The position numbers and the translations under genes are program-made. A stretch of DNA of 50,342 nucleotides from UBA967 sp044375555. Lineage in GTDB: Bacteria; Verrucomicrobiota; Verrucomicrobiia; Chthoniobacterales; Terrimicrobiaceae. Under the pieces are notes generated by a model. It was not told the DNA's origin. It made no database searches and saw only the letters and a program-made list of their open reading frames with translations. The stretch spans positions 1-50,342 of the forward strand of contig JBILML010000021.1 in the NCBI GenBank assembly GCA_044375555.1, written 5' to 3'. Below are positions 15,410 to 23,416 of this stretch, one piece after another (within the stretch, counting starts at the first letter, position 1; each line of letters opens with the position of its first letter).

Positions 15410-15897
15410 GCTTTGAAAAGCTCCCTTTGATCCGGCGTGCGGGCGACGCGTTTTTCGAGCGACTCGATTTCGTCGATAAAATCGCCGACCTCCTGAAACT
15501 CCCGATAAACCGAGGCGTAGCGGACATAGGCGACCGGATCGATCGTATGCAGGCGGCTCATCACATGGGCGCCGAGTTTTTTCGAGCTGACCTCGCGGTC
15601 TTGCTGGGTCTCAAGTTCCTGCAGGATGTCCTCCACAGCGCGCTCCATTTGCTCGAGTCCGATCGGGCGTTTTTCGCAAGCTTTGACGATGCTCGAGAGA
15701 AGCTTCTTACGATCGAGGGGTTCCCGGCGCCCGTCACGTTTCACGACCCGCATTTCATTGTGCTCAAGAACCTCGTAAGTCGTGAACCGCGTCTCGCAAC
15801 CGAGACACTCGCGCCGCCGGCGAATACTCACTCCGTCCTTCGAGAGCCGGGAGTCGATCACCTTGTCGTCAATTGTTCCACACTTGGGGCAGCGCAT
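15406..15897 (-). CDS. nrdR: Transcriptional repressor NrdR
   Basis: A 163-residue NrdR, the repressor of ribonucleotide reductase genes. The N-terminal zinc ribbon has C3, C6, C31 and C34; an ATP-cone follows at about 47-137 with the nucleotide-binding MRVVKRDGRREPLDRKKL. Length and architecture are those of the family. It is the first gene of an overlapping cluster (nrdR, ATP-cone-like gene, HIT gene). The NrdR box at 12879 upstream of nrdB is its obvious target. Confidence 0.98.
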   Translation of the reverse strand: MRCPKCGTIDDKVIDSRLSKDGVSIRRRRECLGCETRFTTYEVLEHNEMRVVKRDGRREPLDRKKLLSSIVKACEKRPIGLEQMERAVEDILQELETQQDREVSSKKLGAHVMSRLHTIDPVAYVRYASVYREFQEVGDFIDEIESLEKRVARTPDQRELFKA

Positions 15898-16067
15898 ATA
15901 TGTTGTGTCGAATTCCGGATGGCGGGAAAATCGACACTACATCTTGTGAGGTCAATTTTATTTTCGGGAACTCGAAATTTCCGTGAAAAACCAAGGCGCA
16001 ATGGCTCGGAAAAGAAGTTGCAGCGATTGGATTTTTTCCTGAGGATTTTGAGCAACCTCTCAACGCC

Positions 16068-16430
16068 ATGAACATCTCCAGCGCCAGTTCCGCTTCCGCC
16101 CAGTCCATCGCCGCAATGGATCGTTCGCGTGCGAGTTCCGCGACCGCCGAAGCCCGGCGCTCGGCGGAACAAGCCACCGCGGCGCAGGTGCAAACCAAGC
16201 GCGCCGTCCAGCAGGCGGCCGCCGCGCCAAGGGAGGAAAATCGGATCTCGCCAGACATCCGCCAAATCACCGCCCGCGAAGTGCGTCGCGAGTCGGGGGA
16301 AAACCGCTCCGAGAATGTCCGGCGTATCGGCGAGCAAATGGCAGCGAAGTTCCGCGAGGTTGCGCGGCGTTCGGAAGGTGTTCGGGCCAGCGGCAACAGC
16401 GAGCGAGAGAGTTTTTCGGCGGTTGCTTGA
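16068..16430 (+). CDS. Small Ala/Ser/Arg-rich hypothetical protein
   Basis: A 120-residue protein, very rich in Ala, Ser, Arg, Glu and Gln, that would be mostly helical or disordered. There is no clear ribosome-binding site (only GAGG about 25 bp upstream) and no family match. Minus-strand frames also stay open here, so the call rests on length and intact frame in a gap between nrdR and the repeat region. Confidence 0.35.
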   Translation: MNISSASSASAQSIAAMDRSRASSATAEARRSAEQATAAQVQTKRAVQQAAAAPREENRISPDIRQITAREVRRESGENRSENVRRIGEQMAAKFREVARRSEGVRASGNSERESFSAVA

Positions 16431-16674
16431 TCGTCCGAGGGGATTGACCACCGAGGACACAGAGAGCACGGAGATTCGGGGCAGATAGCCTCAGGTAGGT
16501 CTTCGGTGCTATGAAAAACCTGGAGGGCTGACCTCCGTGTCGGCCCAAGTTTCAGGCGCGAAGCGCCGTCCCACTCTCGCCAAAACCTCCCCGCCCTTGC
16601 GGGGATATTCTGCTAATTCTCAAATTCGAGTTTACTGAAACGGGGCTTCGCGCCTGAAGCTTGGGCGCCGACGG
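16415..16674. repeat. 302-bp-period repeat, copy 1
   Basis: About 260 bp, nearly identical to 16717-16976; I see single-base differences such as C/T and G/C. It contains CCACCGAGGACACAGAGAGC, a GGCGGG-like stem around CCCCGCCCTTGCGGGG, and inverted AAGTTTCAGGCGCGAAGC/GCTTCGCGCCTGAAGCTT segments. Open frames inside it are spurious. Non-coding repetitive DNA. Confidence 0.85.
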
Positions 16675-16716
16675 AGCGTCGCCCTCCAAGGATTCGCGAG
16701 GATTCGCGGGGGGTTA

Positions 16717-16976
16717 TTCGGCGGTTGCCTGATCGTCCGAGGGGATTGACCACCGAGGACACAGAGAGCACGGAGATTCGGGGCAGATAGCCTGAGGTAG
16801 GTCTTCGGTGCTATGAAAAACCTGGAGGGCTGACCTCCGTGTCGGCCCAAGTTTCAGGCGCAAAGCGCCGTCCCACTCTCGCCAAAACCTCCCCGCCCTT
16901 GCGGGGATATTCTGCTAATTCTCAAATTCGAGTTTACTGAAACGGCGCTTCGCGCCTGAAGCTTGGGCGCCGACGG
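16717..16976. repeat. 302-bp-period repeat, copy 2
   Basis: Direct repeat of 16415-16674 at an offset of 302 bp. Between the copies lies a 42-bp spacer that includes CTCCAAGGATTCGCGAGG. The copies diverge at their ends, where copy 2 continues into unrelated sequence at 16977. Confidence 0.85.
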
Positions 16977-17059
16977 CGTGCCGAGCCCTACCTTGGGATT
17001 TCGATTGGGGGCCTTCTGTCTTCGTGCCTTTGCGGCTTCGTGTGAGGCTGTCTTTTTGT

Positions 17060-17160
17060 GGAACGGCGCTTCGCGCCTGAAGCTTGGGCGCCGACGGAGC
17101 GTCGCCCTCCAAGGATTCGCGAGGATTCGCGAGGGGGTTATTCGGCGGTCGCTTGACCGT
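17060..17160. repeat. Partial third copy of the repeat
   Basis: About 100 bp matching 16648-16732: GGCGCTTCGCGCCTGAAGC, then CTCCAAGGATTCGCGAGG, then TTCGGCGGT. It is the 3' end of the unit joined to the start of the next unit, as expected from unequal recombination or repeated insertion. Confidence 0.75.
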
Positions 17161-17197
17161 CGAGCGAGTCAAAGGACTCAGAGCGCACGGTGGCCGA

Positions 17198-17695
17198 CTA
17201 GAAATTCGCTGTTGGAGTGGGCCTGCCTATGGGCGGGATTTTTTCCAGGAGATTGACGATGGTTTGGGTTTGGCCGGGGAGGATTCGTGTGGGGGCGATG
17301 TCGGTGAGGGGTAGGAGGACGAAGGCTCGTTCGGCGATTCGGGGATGCGGGAGGGTCAGCTCTGGTAGAGCGAAGGCGAGGTTGTCGTAGTAGAGAATGT
17401 CGAGGTCGATCGTGCGCGGGGCGTGGTGGGCGTGATTCGCTGGACGGCCGAGGATTTGCTCGAGGCGCTGGAGTTTTTCCAAAAGGTCGAGTGGAGGTAT
17501 CGTGCAGGCGAGTTCGATGGCGGCGTTGAGGAATGCTGGCGAGCCGGGAGGGCAATCGACCGGCGCGGTTTCGTAAATGCGGGAGCAGAGGAACGGCCCG
17601 CAGTCCTCGTGAAGAGCAAAGAGATGGCGGCGGGCGGCGCGGAGGTTTTCGAGGCGGTCGTCGAGGTTGGAGCCGAGCGCGATGCCGACCCTCAT
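17198..17695 (-). CDS. folK: HPPK, folate biosynthesis
   Basis: A 165-residue 2-amino-4-hydroxy-6-hydroxymethyldihydropteridine pyrophosphokinase, the penultimate pterin step of folate synthesis. Signatures seen: ALGSNLDDRLENL at the N-terminus, ETAPVDCPPGSPAFLNAAIEL, and the catalytic stretch RTIDLDILYYDN with the two magnesium-binding Asp residues, followed by LPHPRIAERAFVL. Its ATG overlaps the dapB stop by 4 bp, so it is probably translated from the dap transcript as its last gene. Confidence 0.96.
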   Translation of the reverse strand: MRVGIALGSNLDDRLENLRAARRHLFALHEDCGPFLCSRIYETAPVDCPPGSPAFLNAAIELACTIPPLDLLEKLQRLEQILGRPANHAHHAPRTIDLDILYYDNLAFALPELTLPHPRIAERAFVLLPLTDIAPTRILPGQTQTIVNLLEKIPPIGRPTPTANF

Positions 17696-18435
17696 TTCAA
17701 GCCGAGCACATCCTGCATGTCATAGAGGCCAGGCTTTTGGCCCTGAGCCCAGCGCGCGGCGCGGAGAGCGCCTTTGGCGAAGGTGTCGCGACTGGAGGCC
17801 TTGTGGGTCAACTCCACGCGCTCGCCGACATTCGCGTAAATCACGGTGTGGTCGCCAACGACATCGCCGCCTCGGACGGCGTGCATGCCAATCTCGGTTT
17901 TCTGGCGTTCGCCGACCATTCCCTCGCGGCCGTGCATGACATTTTTGTCGTAATCCAACTCGCGGACCTCGGCGAGGATTTCGGCGAGGCGGCGCGCGGT
18001 GCCGCTCGGGGAGTCCTTCTTGAGGCGGTGGTGCATTTCCACAACCTCGAGATCGAAGTCCGGCCCGAGGATTTCGGTGGCCTTGCGGGTGAGCCAGAAG
18101 AGGGTGTTCACGCCCACGCTGAAATTTGGCGCGAAGACGACGGGGATTTTTTTCGAGATTTCGGAAATCCCGGCGCGGTCGGCGTCATTGTGGCCAGTGG
18201 TTCCAATGACGAGGATTTTCCCGGCGGCGGCGCAGGCTTCGGCGACCGCCACGGTGGAATCGGCGTGGGTGAAATCGATCACGGCGTCGCCCGCGGACAG
18301 GGCAGCGGCGAGGTCGTCGCCGACATCGAGGCCAGCGGAGAGTTCAAATGAGGCGGGATCGGCTTTGGCACAAGCGATGAGGGCCTGGCCCATGCGGCCC
18401 CTCGCGCCGTTGATGATGACACGCGTGGGATTCAC
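17692..18435 (-). CDS. dapB: 4-hydroxy-tetrahydrodipicolinate reductase
   Basis: A 247-residue DapB, second step of the lysine/diaminopimelate branch. The NAD(P)-binding loop is GARGRMG (10-16), and the substrate/catalytic segment is E133-MHHRLKKDSPSGTA. Overlaps with dapA upstream and folK downstream (4 bp each) indicate a tightly coupled operon. Length is normal. Confidence 0.97.
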   Translation of the reverse strand: MNPTRVIINGARGRMGQALIACAKADPASFELSAGLDVGDDLAAALSAGDAVIDFTHADSTVAVAEACAAAGKILVIGTTGHNDADRAGISEISKKIPVVFAPNFSVGVNTLFWLTRKATEILGPDFDLEVVEMHHRLKKDSPSGTARRLAEILAEVRELDYDKNVMHGREGMVGERQKTEIGMHAVRGGDVVGDHTVIYANVGERVELTHKASSRDTFAKGALRAARWAQGQKPGLYDMQDVLGLK

Positions 18436-19307
18436 AGGCCGAGTTTTTCGAGGGTTTCGACGAGGCGCTTGCGGTTGGCCTCGGTCATTTCGCAGAGCGG
18501 GAGGCGAACTTCGTCCGACATTTTGCCGAGGCGGGCGAGGGCGAATTTCGTGGGCACTGGGTTTGGCTCGATGAAGAGGTCTTTGAAAAGCGGGTAGTAT
18601 TTCGAATGGATCGCTAGGGCCTTGGCGGGTTCGCCCGCGAGATAGTGGCTGACCAATCCGGCGACCTCGGCAGGGATGAGGTTCGAGGCCACGCTGATGA
18701 CGCCCACGGCACCGACCGAGAGGAATGGCAGGGTCAGCGAGTCATCTCCGGAGAGGATTTCGAATTCGGGCGGGAGCGCGGCGCGGAGTTGGTTGACTCG
18801 CTCGACGCTGCCGCCGGCTTCCTTGATGGCGACGATGTTTTTGAAATCCCGCGCGAGGCGGACGGTCGTCTCCACGGGAATCTCGATGCCACAACGGCCG
18901 GGGATGCTGTAAAGGACGAGCGGGATTTTCACCGACTGGGCGATGGCCGCGAAGTGGCGGTAGAGGCCCTCGGGGCTGGGCTTGTTGTAATAAGGAGCCA
19001 CGAGCAGAGCGGCGTCGGCGCCGGCTTTTTCGGCGGCTTGGGTGAGGTCGATCGCCTCGGCGGTGGAATTCGATCCCGTGCCGGCGATGACTTGGCATCG
19101 GCCAGCGGCAGTTTCGATGGCGACCTTGATGACGCTCAGGTGCTCGTCGTGATCGAGAGTCGGCGACTCGCCTGTGGTTCCGACGGGAATGATTCCCGAA
19201 ATGCCGCCAGCGATTTGCTCCTCGATGAGGGCTTTGAAGGCGGGGATGTCGAATTGGCCGTCACGAAATGGAGTGACGAGCGCGGTGTGGGCTCCTGCGA
19301 ATGACAT
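18432..19307 (-). CDS. dapA: 4-hydroxy-tetrahydrodipicolinate synthase
   Basis: A 291-residue DapA that condenses pyruvate with aspartate semialdehyde. The Schiff-base lysine is K162 (NIVAIKEAGG), the catalytic tyrosine Y133 (LYSIPGR), and GTTGES (43-48) binds pyruvate. The start at 19307 gives the family N-terminus (SFAGAHTALVTPF); the much longer open frame extends into dapF in another frame and is rejected. It lies 13 bp downstream of dapF. Confidence 0.97.
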   Translation of the reverse strand: MSFAGAHTALVTPFRDGQFDIPAFKALIEEQIAGGISGIIPVGTTGESPTLDHDEHLSVIKVAIETAAGRCQVIAGTGSNSTAEAIDLTQAAEKAGADAALLVAPYYNKPSPEGLYRHFAAIAQSVKIPLVLYSIPGRCGIEIPVETTVRLARDFKNIVAIKEAGGSVERVNQLRAALPPEFEILSGDDSLTLPFLSVGAVGVISVASNLIPAEVAGLVSHYLAGEPAKALAIHSKYYPLFKDLFIEPNPVPTKFALARLGKMSDEVRLPLCEMTEANRKRLVETLEKLGL

Positions 19308-19320
19308 GGTGCGGGGATGG

Positions 19321-20133
19321 TTACAGGGAAATGACTCCGTCGAAAACAAAATCCGCCGGGCCGGTGAGCTTGGCCGAGGCGAACGAGCCGTCGGCGTCTT
19401 GGGTGAAATCGACTCGCATCGTGTCGCCTCCGCGCACGGTGACATGAACCGGTGACGCCGCACCGGTGGCCAATGAGTGGAGCAGCGCAGTCGCACAAAC
19501 TCCGGTGCCGCAGGCGAGCGTTTCGCCTTCGACGCCGCGCTCGTAGGTGCGGAGGACGAGGTGGTTTTTTTCGAGGGCCTGGGCGAAGTTGGCGTTGGTT
19601 CCCTTCGGCGCGAAAGCCTCGTGGCGGCGGATCGTGCGGCCGAGGTTTTGGACATCCACTTTTTCGACATCACTCACAAAAACCACCGCGTGCGGGACGC
19701 CGGTGTTCAAAAAATGGATTTCGTGGCTGGTGCATCCGAGATCGAAAACCTGCGGGGTGCGGTGGTCGGTCGGGCGTCCCATATCAAGCGAGACGAGATC
19801 GCCCTCGAGCTTGGCCACGATCACGCCGGCTTGGGTTTCGAAGCTCAACGACGTGGGTTTTTCCGGCATGAGACGGGCGGAGTAGCGCGCGAAGCAACGG
19901 GCGCCATTGCCGCACATTTCGGCCTCGCCGCCATCGGCGTTGTAGTAGCGCATGCGAAAGTCGGCCTGGCCCTCGGCGGGTTCTACGGCGAGCAATCCGT
20001 CAGCCCCCACGCCGCGGTGGCGGTCGCACAGGCGTGCGATGGTTTTTCCATCCAGCGAAAATTGGCGCGAGCGGTTGTCGATCACGACGAAGTCGTTCCC
20101 CGCGCCGTTCATTTTAGTGAAGCGAAGTTCCAT
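19321..20133 (-). CDS. dapF: Diaminopimelate epimerase
   Basis: A 270-residue DapF that converts LL- to meso-diaminopimelate for lysine and peptidoglycan. The two catalytic cysteines are C74 (EMCGNGARC) and C208 (LACGTGVCA). The N-terminus MELRFTKMNGAGNDFVVID is standard. Gene order dapF-dapA-dapB-folK puts three diaminopimelate steps together; the other steps of the pathway are not in the window. Confidence 0.97.
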   Translation of the reverse strand: MELRFTKMNGAGNDFVVIDNRSRQFSLDGKTIARLCDRHRGVGADGLLAVEPAEGQADFRMRYYNADGGEAEMCGNGARCFARYSARLMPEKPTSLSFETQAGVIVAKLEGDLVSLDMGRPTDHRTPQVFDLGCTSHEIHFLNTGVPHAVVFVSDVEKVDVQNLGRTIRRHEAFAPKGTNANFAQALEKNHLVLRTYERGVEGETLACGTGVCATALLHSLATGAASPVHVTVRGGDTMRVDFTQDADGSFASAKLTGPADFVFDGVISL

Positions 20134-20178
20134 GAAGGCGGTGACATTTAGCGGCCCGCAAGCCTCCGCGCAATCGAC

Positions 20179-20859
20179 TTAGTTGAAATCGATGCTCAAG
20201 CCGTTGAGACCGTCTTGGAGGATTTGGCCGCCGATTTCGGATTCGTAATCGACATACTCCCGCTCGGGCACGGCGGTTTCCGTCGGGGCCAGAACCCGCG
20301 AGGTTCCAGCAAACGCGCCGACTTTTTGGCGGATGGCATTGGCTTGAAGGCGGCGCAGTCCGTCCTTGAAGGACTTCGCGCGGGAGGCGTCGGGGTAATC
20401 GGCCGGCATGCCGAAAGCGCGCGCCCAGCCGGAACGAACGAGTTCCTCGGCGAGGTTTTTTTTGCCCACGAGGATGACGGCGTAGTTTCGAGGTTGTCGG
20501 GAATTTCCGCGAGCATCCTCCCATTTCGTTAGGACCGTGAACTGACCCGCGAGGAACTTTTTGGTGAATTCCTTCGCCTTCTCGCCTGCCGCGACCACGG
20601 CGGTGTCCTTCGCAAGGCCGAAATCCTCCATCTGGTCGGCGATGCGCTTGGGAAATGAGGTGTCGGTCTCCGGGCAATCCACAAAATAAAGCCGAAAAAT
20701 GTGGTTTTTTCCTTCGTGGAGGACATGGAAACTATCGCCATCCATGTATTGATCCGGCGCGAGGCGGCATTTTTCCAGCGTCTGCCACTCGCCGGCGACG
20801 GCATTTCCAAGAACGAGAAAAAAGCAAACGATGACTGCGTGGGGAAATTTCCTAAACAT
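20179..20859 (-). CDS. Exported thermonuclease-like (SNase) protein
   Basis: A 226-residue protein with a signal peptide (cleavage near NAVAGEW) and a staphylococcal-nuclease fold: DGDSFHV (40-46), then R56-LYFVDCPETD and a later RNYAVILVGKKNLAEELVRSGWAR segment. The Arg of RLYFVD, the Asp in DGDS and the Glu in CPETD agree with catalytic positions of the family, so it may be an active secreted nuclease. It is 45 bp upstream of dapF, possibly the first gene of that operon. The C-terminal 60 residues are not part of the nuclease core. Confidence 0.85.
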   Translation of the reverse strand: MFRKFPHAVIVCFFLVLGNAVAGEWQTLEKCRLAPDQYMDGDSFHVLHEGKNHIFRLYFVDCPETDTSFPKRIADQMEDFGLAKDTAVVAAGEKAKEFTKKFLAGQFTVLTKWEDARGNSRQPRNYAVILVGKKNLAEELVRSGWARAFGMPADYPDASRAKSFKDGLRRLQANAIRQKVGAFAGTSRVLAPTETAVPEREYVDYESEIGGQILQDGLNGLSIDFN

Positions 20860-21000
20860 GGGGTGTGCGGACCCTGCGCTATCGATTCGGGGTTATCAAC
20901 TCGCAAATTTCCTGCATCTGGCGCGCTTTCCCAGTCGAATAGTTGGCAGTAAAAATTATTTACTTCTCTAGTGCTGGTGCAACTCTACCCACCCAAATAA

Positions 21001-22341
21001 ATGTCGAAAGCACCGAAAGACATCTTTCAGAAATGCCGCGATTACCGCGACACGGCTGATGCGCGAGCGCAGGGTTTCTACCCCTACTTCCGATCCATCG
21101 AAGAACCACATGGCAATTATGTGATCTGCGAAGGCGAGCGGAAGATCATGATCGGGTCGAATAACTACCTCGGCCTGGCTCAAGATCCCCGCGTGGTCGA
21201 GGCGGCCTGCGAGGCGATTAAGAAATACGGCTCCGGCTGCACAGGGTCCCGCTTGCTGAACGGAACGATCAATCTCCATGTGGTACTTGAGGAGGCACTT
21301 GCGGATTTCCTCGGGCGCGATGCGGCGATTCTTTTTTCCACCGGATTTTTTGCCAACCAAGGCGCACTCATCGCCCTGACCGAGGATGGCGACGCCATCC
21401 TGTGCGATCGAGAGAACCACGCGAGCATCATCGACGGCTGCAATTTCGCTCCTGGAAAGCTGATTCCTTTTCGCCACAACTCAGCCAGCTCCCTCGAAAA
21501 CCGCCTCAAGCGCCTGCCTGACGAAGCCGGGCGCGTTGTGATTCTCGATGGCGTTTTCAGCATGTCGGGTGACATCGCAGACCTTCCCGAAATCAATGCC
21601 GCCGCAAAACGCCACCATGCCGCGATGTATGTGGACGAGGCCCATTCGCTCGGAGTGCTCGGCCGCCAAGGTCGCGGCGCCGTCGATCATTTCGGCCTCA
21701 ATGATGAGGTGGAAATCGTGATGGGCACCTTCTCCAAATCCCTCGGCTCGATGGGAGGCTTCATCGCTGGCGATGCCCAGATGATCGAGTATTTGAAACA
21801 CCGCGCCCGGTGTTTGATTTTCACCGCCGCCCTAGCTCCAGCGGTCGTCGGAGGCGTTAAAAAAGCCCTCGAACTCATGCAGGAGGAGACCTGGCGCATC
21901 GATCAACTTTGGAAAAACACCCGCAAGATGCACGAGGGTTTCAAGCGCATTGGCTTCAAGATCGGCTCCACGCAAACCCCGATCGTTCCCATCCTCATCG
22001 GCAGCGAGGCGAAGGCCTTCATCTTTACCCAGCGCCTCTTTGAAGAGGGAGTTTTTGCCACACCCGCAATCTACCCAGCCGTTCGTTACGGCGAGGCCAT
22101 CGTTCGCACGAGTTTCATGGCCACACACACCGACGAGGACCTCGATCGCGTGTTGGAGATTTTCGAAAAACTCGCCCGTGAATTGGGAACCTTCGACGAC
22201 CCCGCTTATGCCAACCCCGGCCGACGCAAAAACATTTTCGATTTCCGATTGCCAGACTCCGTCGCGGAGGAAGCTGTTCGAGAGAACGGCGGAAGCCATT
22301 CACAAAACGGATCCGGTCTTCACGCCGCCCTTTCCAGGTAG
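21001..22341 (+). CDS. PLP-dependent alpha-oxoamine synthase (Spt/KBL-like)
   Basis: A 446-residue aminotransferase class II enzyme of the family that condenses an amino acid with an acyl-CoA (serine palmitoyltransferase, AONS, KBL). Seen: H140 stacking on PLP (DRENHAS), D212-EAHS, and the Schiff-base K246 (GTFSKSLGSMGG). The N-terminal extension (Y-P-Y-F-R-S-I-E) resembles serine palmitoyltransferase-like proteins more than BioF. The last 30 or so residues overlap the next gene in another frame and are probably not family sequence. Sphingolipid-type synthesis is an inference; biotin synthesis is not supported by neighbours. Confidence 0.88.
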   Translation: MSKAPKDIFQKCRDYRDTADARAQGFYPYFRSIEEPHGNYVICEGERKIMIGSNNYLGLAQDPRVVEAACEAIKKYGSGCTGSRLLNGTINLHVVLEEALADFLGRDAAILFSTGFFANQGALIALTEDGDAILCDRENHASIIDGCNFAPGKLIPFRHNSASSLENRLKRLPDEAGRVVILDGVFSMSGDIADLPEINAAAKRHHAAMYVDEAHSLGVLGRQGRGAVDHFGLNDEVEIVMGTFSKSLGSMGGFIAGDAQMIEYLKHRARCLIFTAALAPAVVGGVKKALELMQEETWRIDQLWKNTRKMHEGFKRIGFKIGSTQTPIVPILIGSEAKAFIFTQRLFEEGVFATPAIYPAVRYGEAIVRTSFMATHTDEDLDRVLEIFEKLARELGTFDDPAYANPGRRKNIFDFRLPDSVAEEAVRENGGSHSQNGSGLHAALSR

Positions 22342-23353
22342 CATCGCGAAATTCCTCGCGCCGGACTCCACCTTCAACCGGCGGCACGGCACCATCACGG
22401 CTTTTATAGCCGAGCGCGATGGTCGCCCCATCGGTCGCATCGCGGCGATCGTGAACCGATCCCACAACGCCTACCACCAAGACCGCACAGGGTTTTTTGG
22501 GTTTTTCGAGTGCGTGAATGAACCCGCCGTGGCGCGGGCCCTTTTTGAAAAAGCCTCCGCCGTCCTGCGCGCAGCAGGCATGGAGACCATTCGCGGCCCC
22601 TACAACCCCAGCATCAACGACGACTGTGGCGTGCTCATGAACGGCTTCGATAAACCGACCATGATCGGCCTGCCGTGGAATCCCGACTACTACCTGCGCC
22701 TGCTCGCCGACCTTGGTTTCAACAAAGCCCGCACGCTTTATGTGATGGACCTCCCGATGCATCGTCTCGACCCACCGGAGCGCTTCGTCCGAATCATCGA
22801 GCGTCTTAAGAAACGCGCCAATCTCACCATGCGCCCCTTCAATCTCCCCAAACTTGAGCAGGAACTTGAAATCGTCCGCCGCGTTTATAATGCCACTCTC
22901 GAGCGGAATTGGGGCTTTGTGCCGATCGGCATGGAGGATCTGCTCGACTCTGCCGAGGACATTCGCGCCATTGCCGACCCCAGGCTTCTCCTCATCGGCG
23001 AGTCCAACGGCGAATCCGCTGGCGTGGCGATCGTCCTGCCGAACTTCAATGAAATCCTCCATGCCGCGAGAAACACCCCCCACTGGCTCCGTTTGGCCCA
23101 TATTTTTCTCCTGATGAAAACTCGCAAAATCCAGACCTGCCGACAAACCGTCCTCGGCGTCGTTCCGGAATTCCGCGACAGAGGCCTCCACGCCTGGCTC
23201 GTCCACGAACAGTTCCGCGAGGCCAAGCAACACCACACCCACGCCACCCTCGGCTGGCTCGAGGACACCAACGCCGAAATCATCGAGATCTGCCATGTGG
23301 TCGGCGGCGAGACAGACCGTGAGTGGGGAATTTTTGAAAAGCGACTCGCCTAA
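22208..23353 (+). CDS. GNAT-like N-acyltransferase, start uncertain
   Basis: A protein of about 381 residues in the +1 frame relative to the preceding gene. The typical N-terminus of this family is at RRKLFERTAEAIHKTDPVFTPP, but the nearest in-frame ATG is at 22208, 23 codons earlier and inside the upstream gene; there is no ATG, GTG or TTG between them. The C-terminal half resembles a GNAT fold (GVVPEFRDRGLHAWLVHE, the acyl-CoA binding type of motif, then WLEDTN). Placing such a gene after a serine-palmitoyltransferase-like gene suggests a lipid-modifying role (inference). Confidence 0.75.
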   Translation: MPTPADAKTFSISDCQTPSRRKLFERTAEAIHKTDPVFTPPFPGSIAKFLAPDSTFNRRHGTITAFIAERDGRPIGRIAAIVNRSHNAYHQDRTGFFGFFECVNEPAVARALFEKASAVLRAAGMETIRGPYNPSINDDCGVLMNGFDKPTMIGLPWNPDYYLRLLADLGFNKARTLYVMDLPMHRLDPPERFVRIIERLKKRANLTMRPFNLPKLEQELEIVRRVYNATLERNWGFVPIGMEDLLDSAEDIRAIADPRLLLIGESNGESAGVAIVLPNFNEILHAARNTPHWLRLAHIFLLMKTRKIQTCRQTVLGVVPEFRDRGLHAWLVHEQFREAKQHHTHATLGWLEDTNAEIIEICHVVGGETDREWGIFEKRLA

Positions 23354-23416
23354 TGAGCCGCACCCCCCTTTAATCTCCCTTCCCCCGACCCCTGCGAATT
23401 CTCTAAAACTCTCTCT

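Noticed and set aside
16267..16850. Two near-identical short proteins in the repeat region (MGRHGGQPSRFF...)
   Set aside because: They are the translation of the duplicated non-coding repeat, without start signals or family similarity.
21001..22341. Biotin synthesis gene bioF
   Set aside because: The N-terminal part and the neighbouring acyltransferase point to the serine-palmitoyltransferase-like branch, and no other biotin gene is present.
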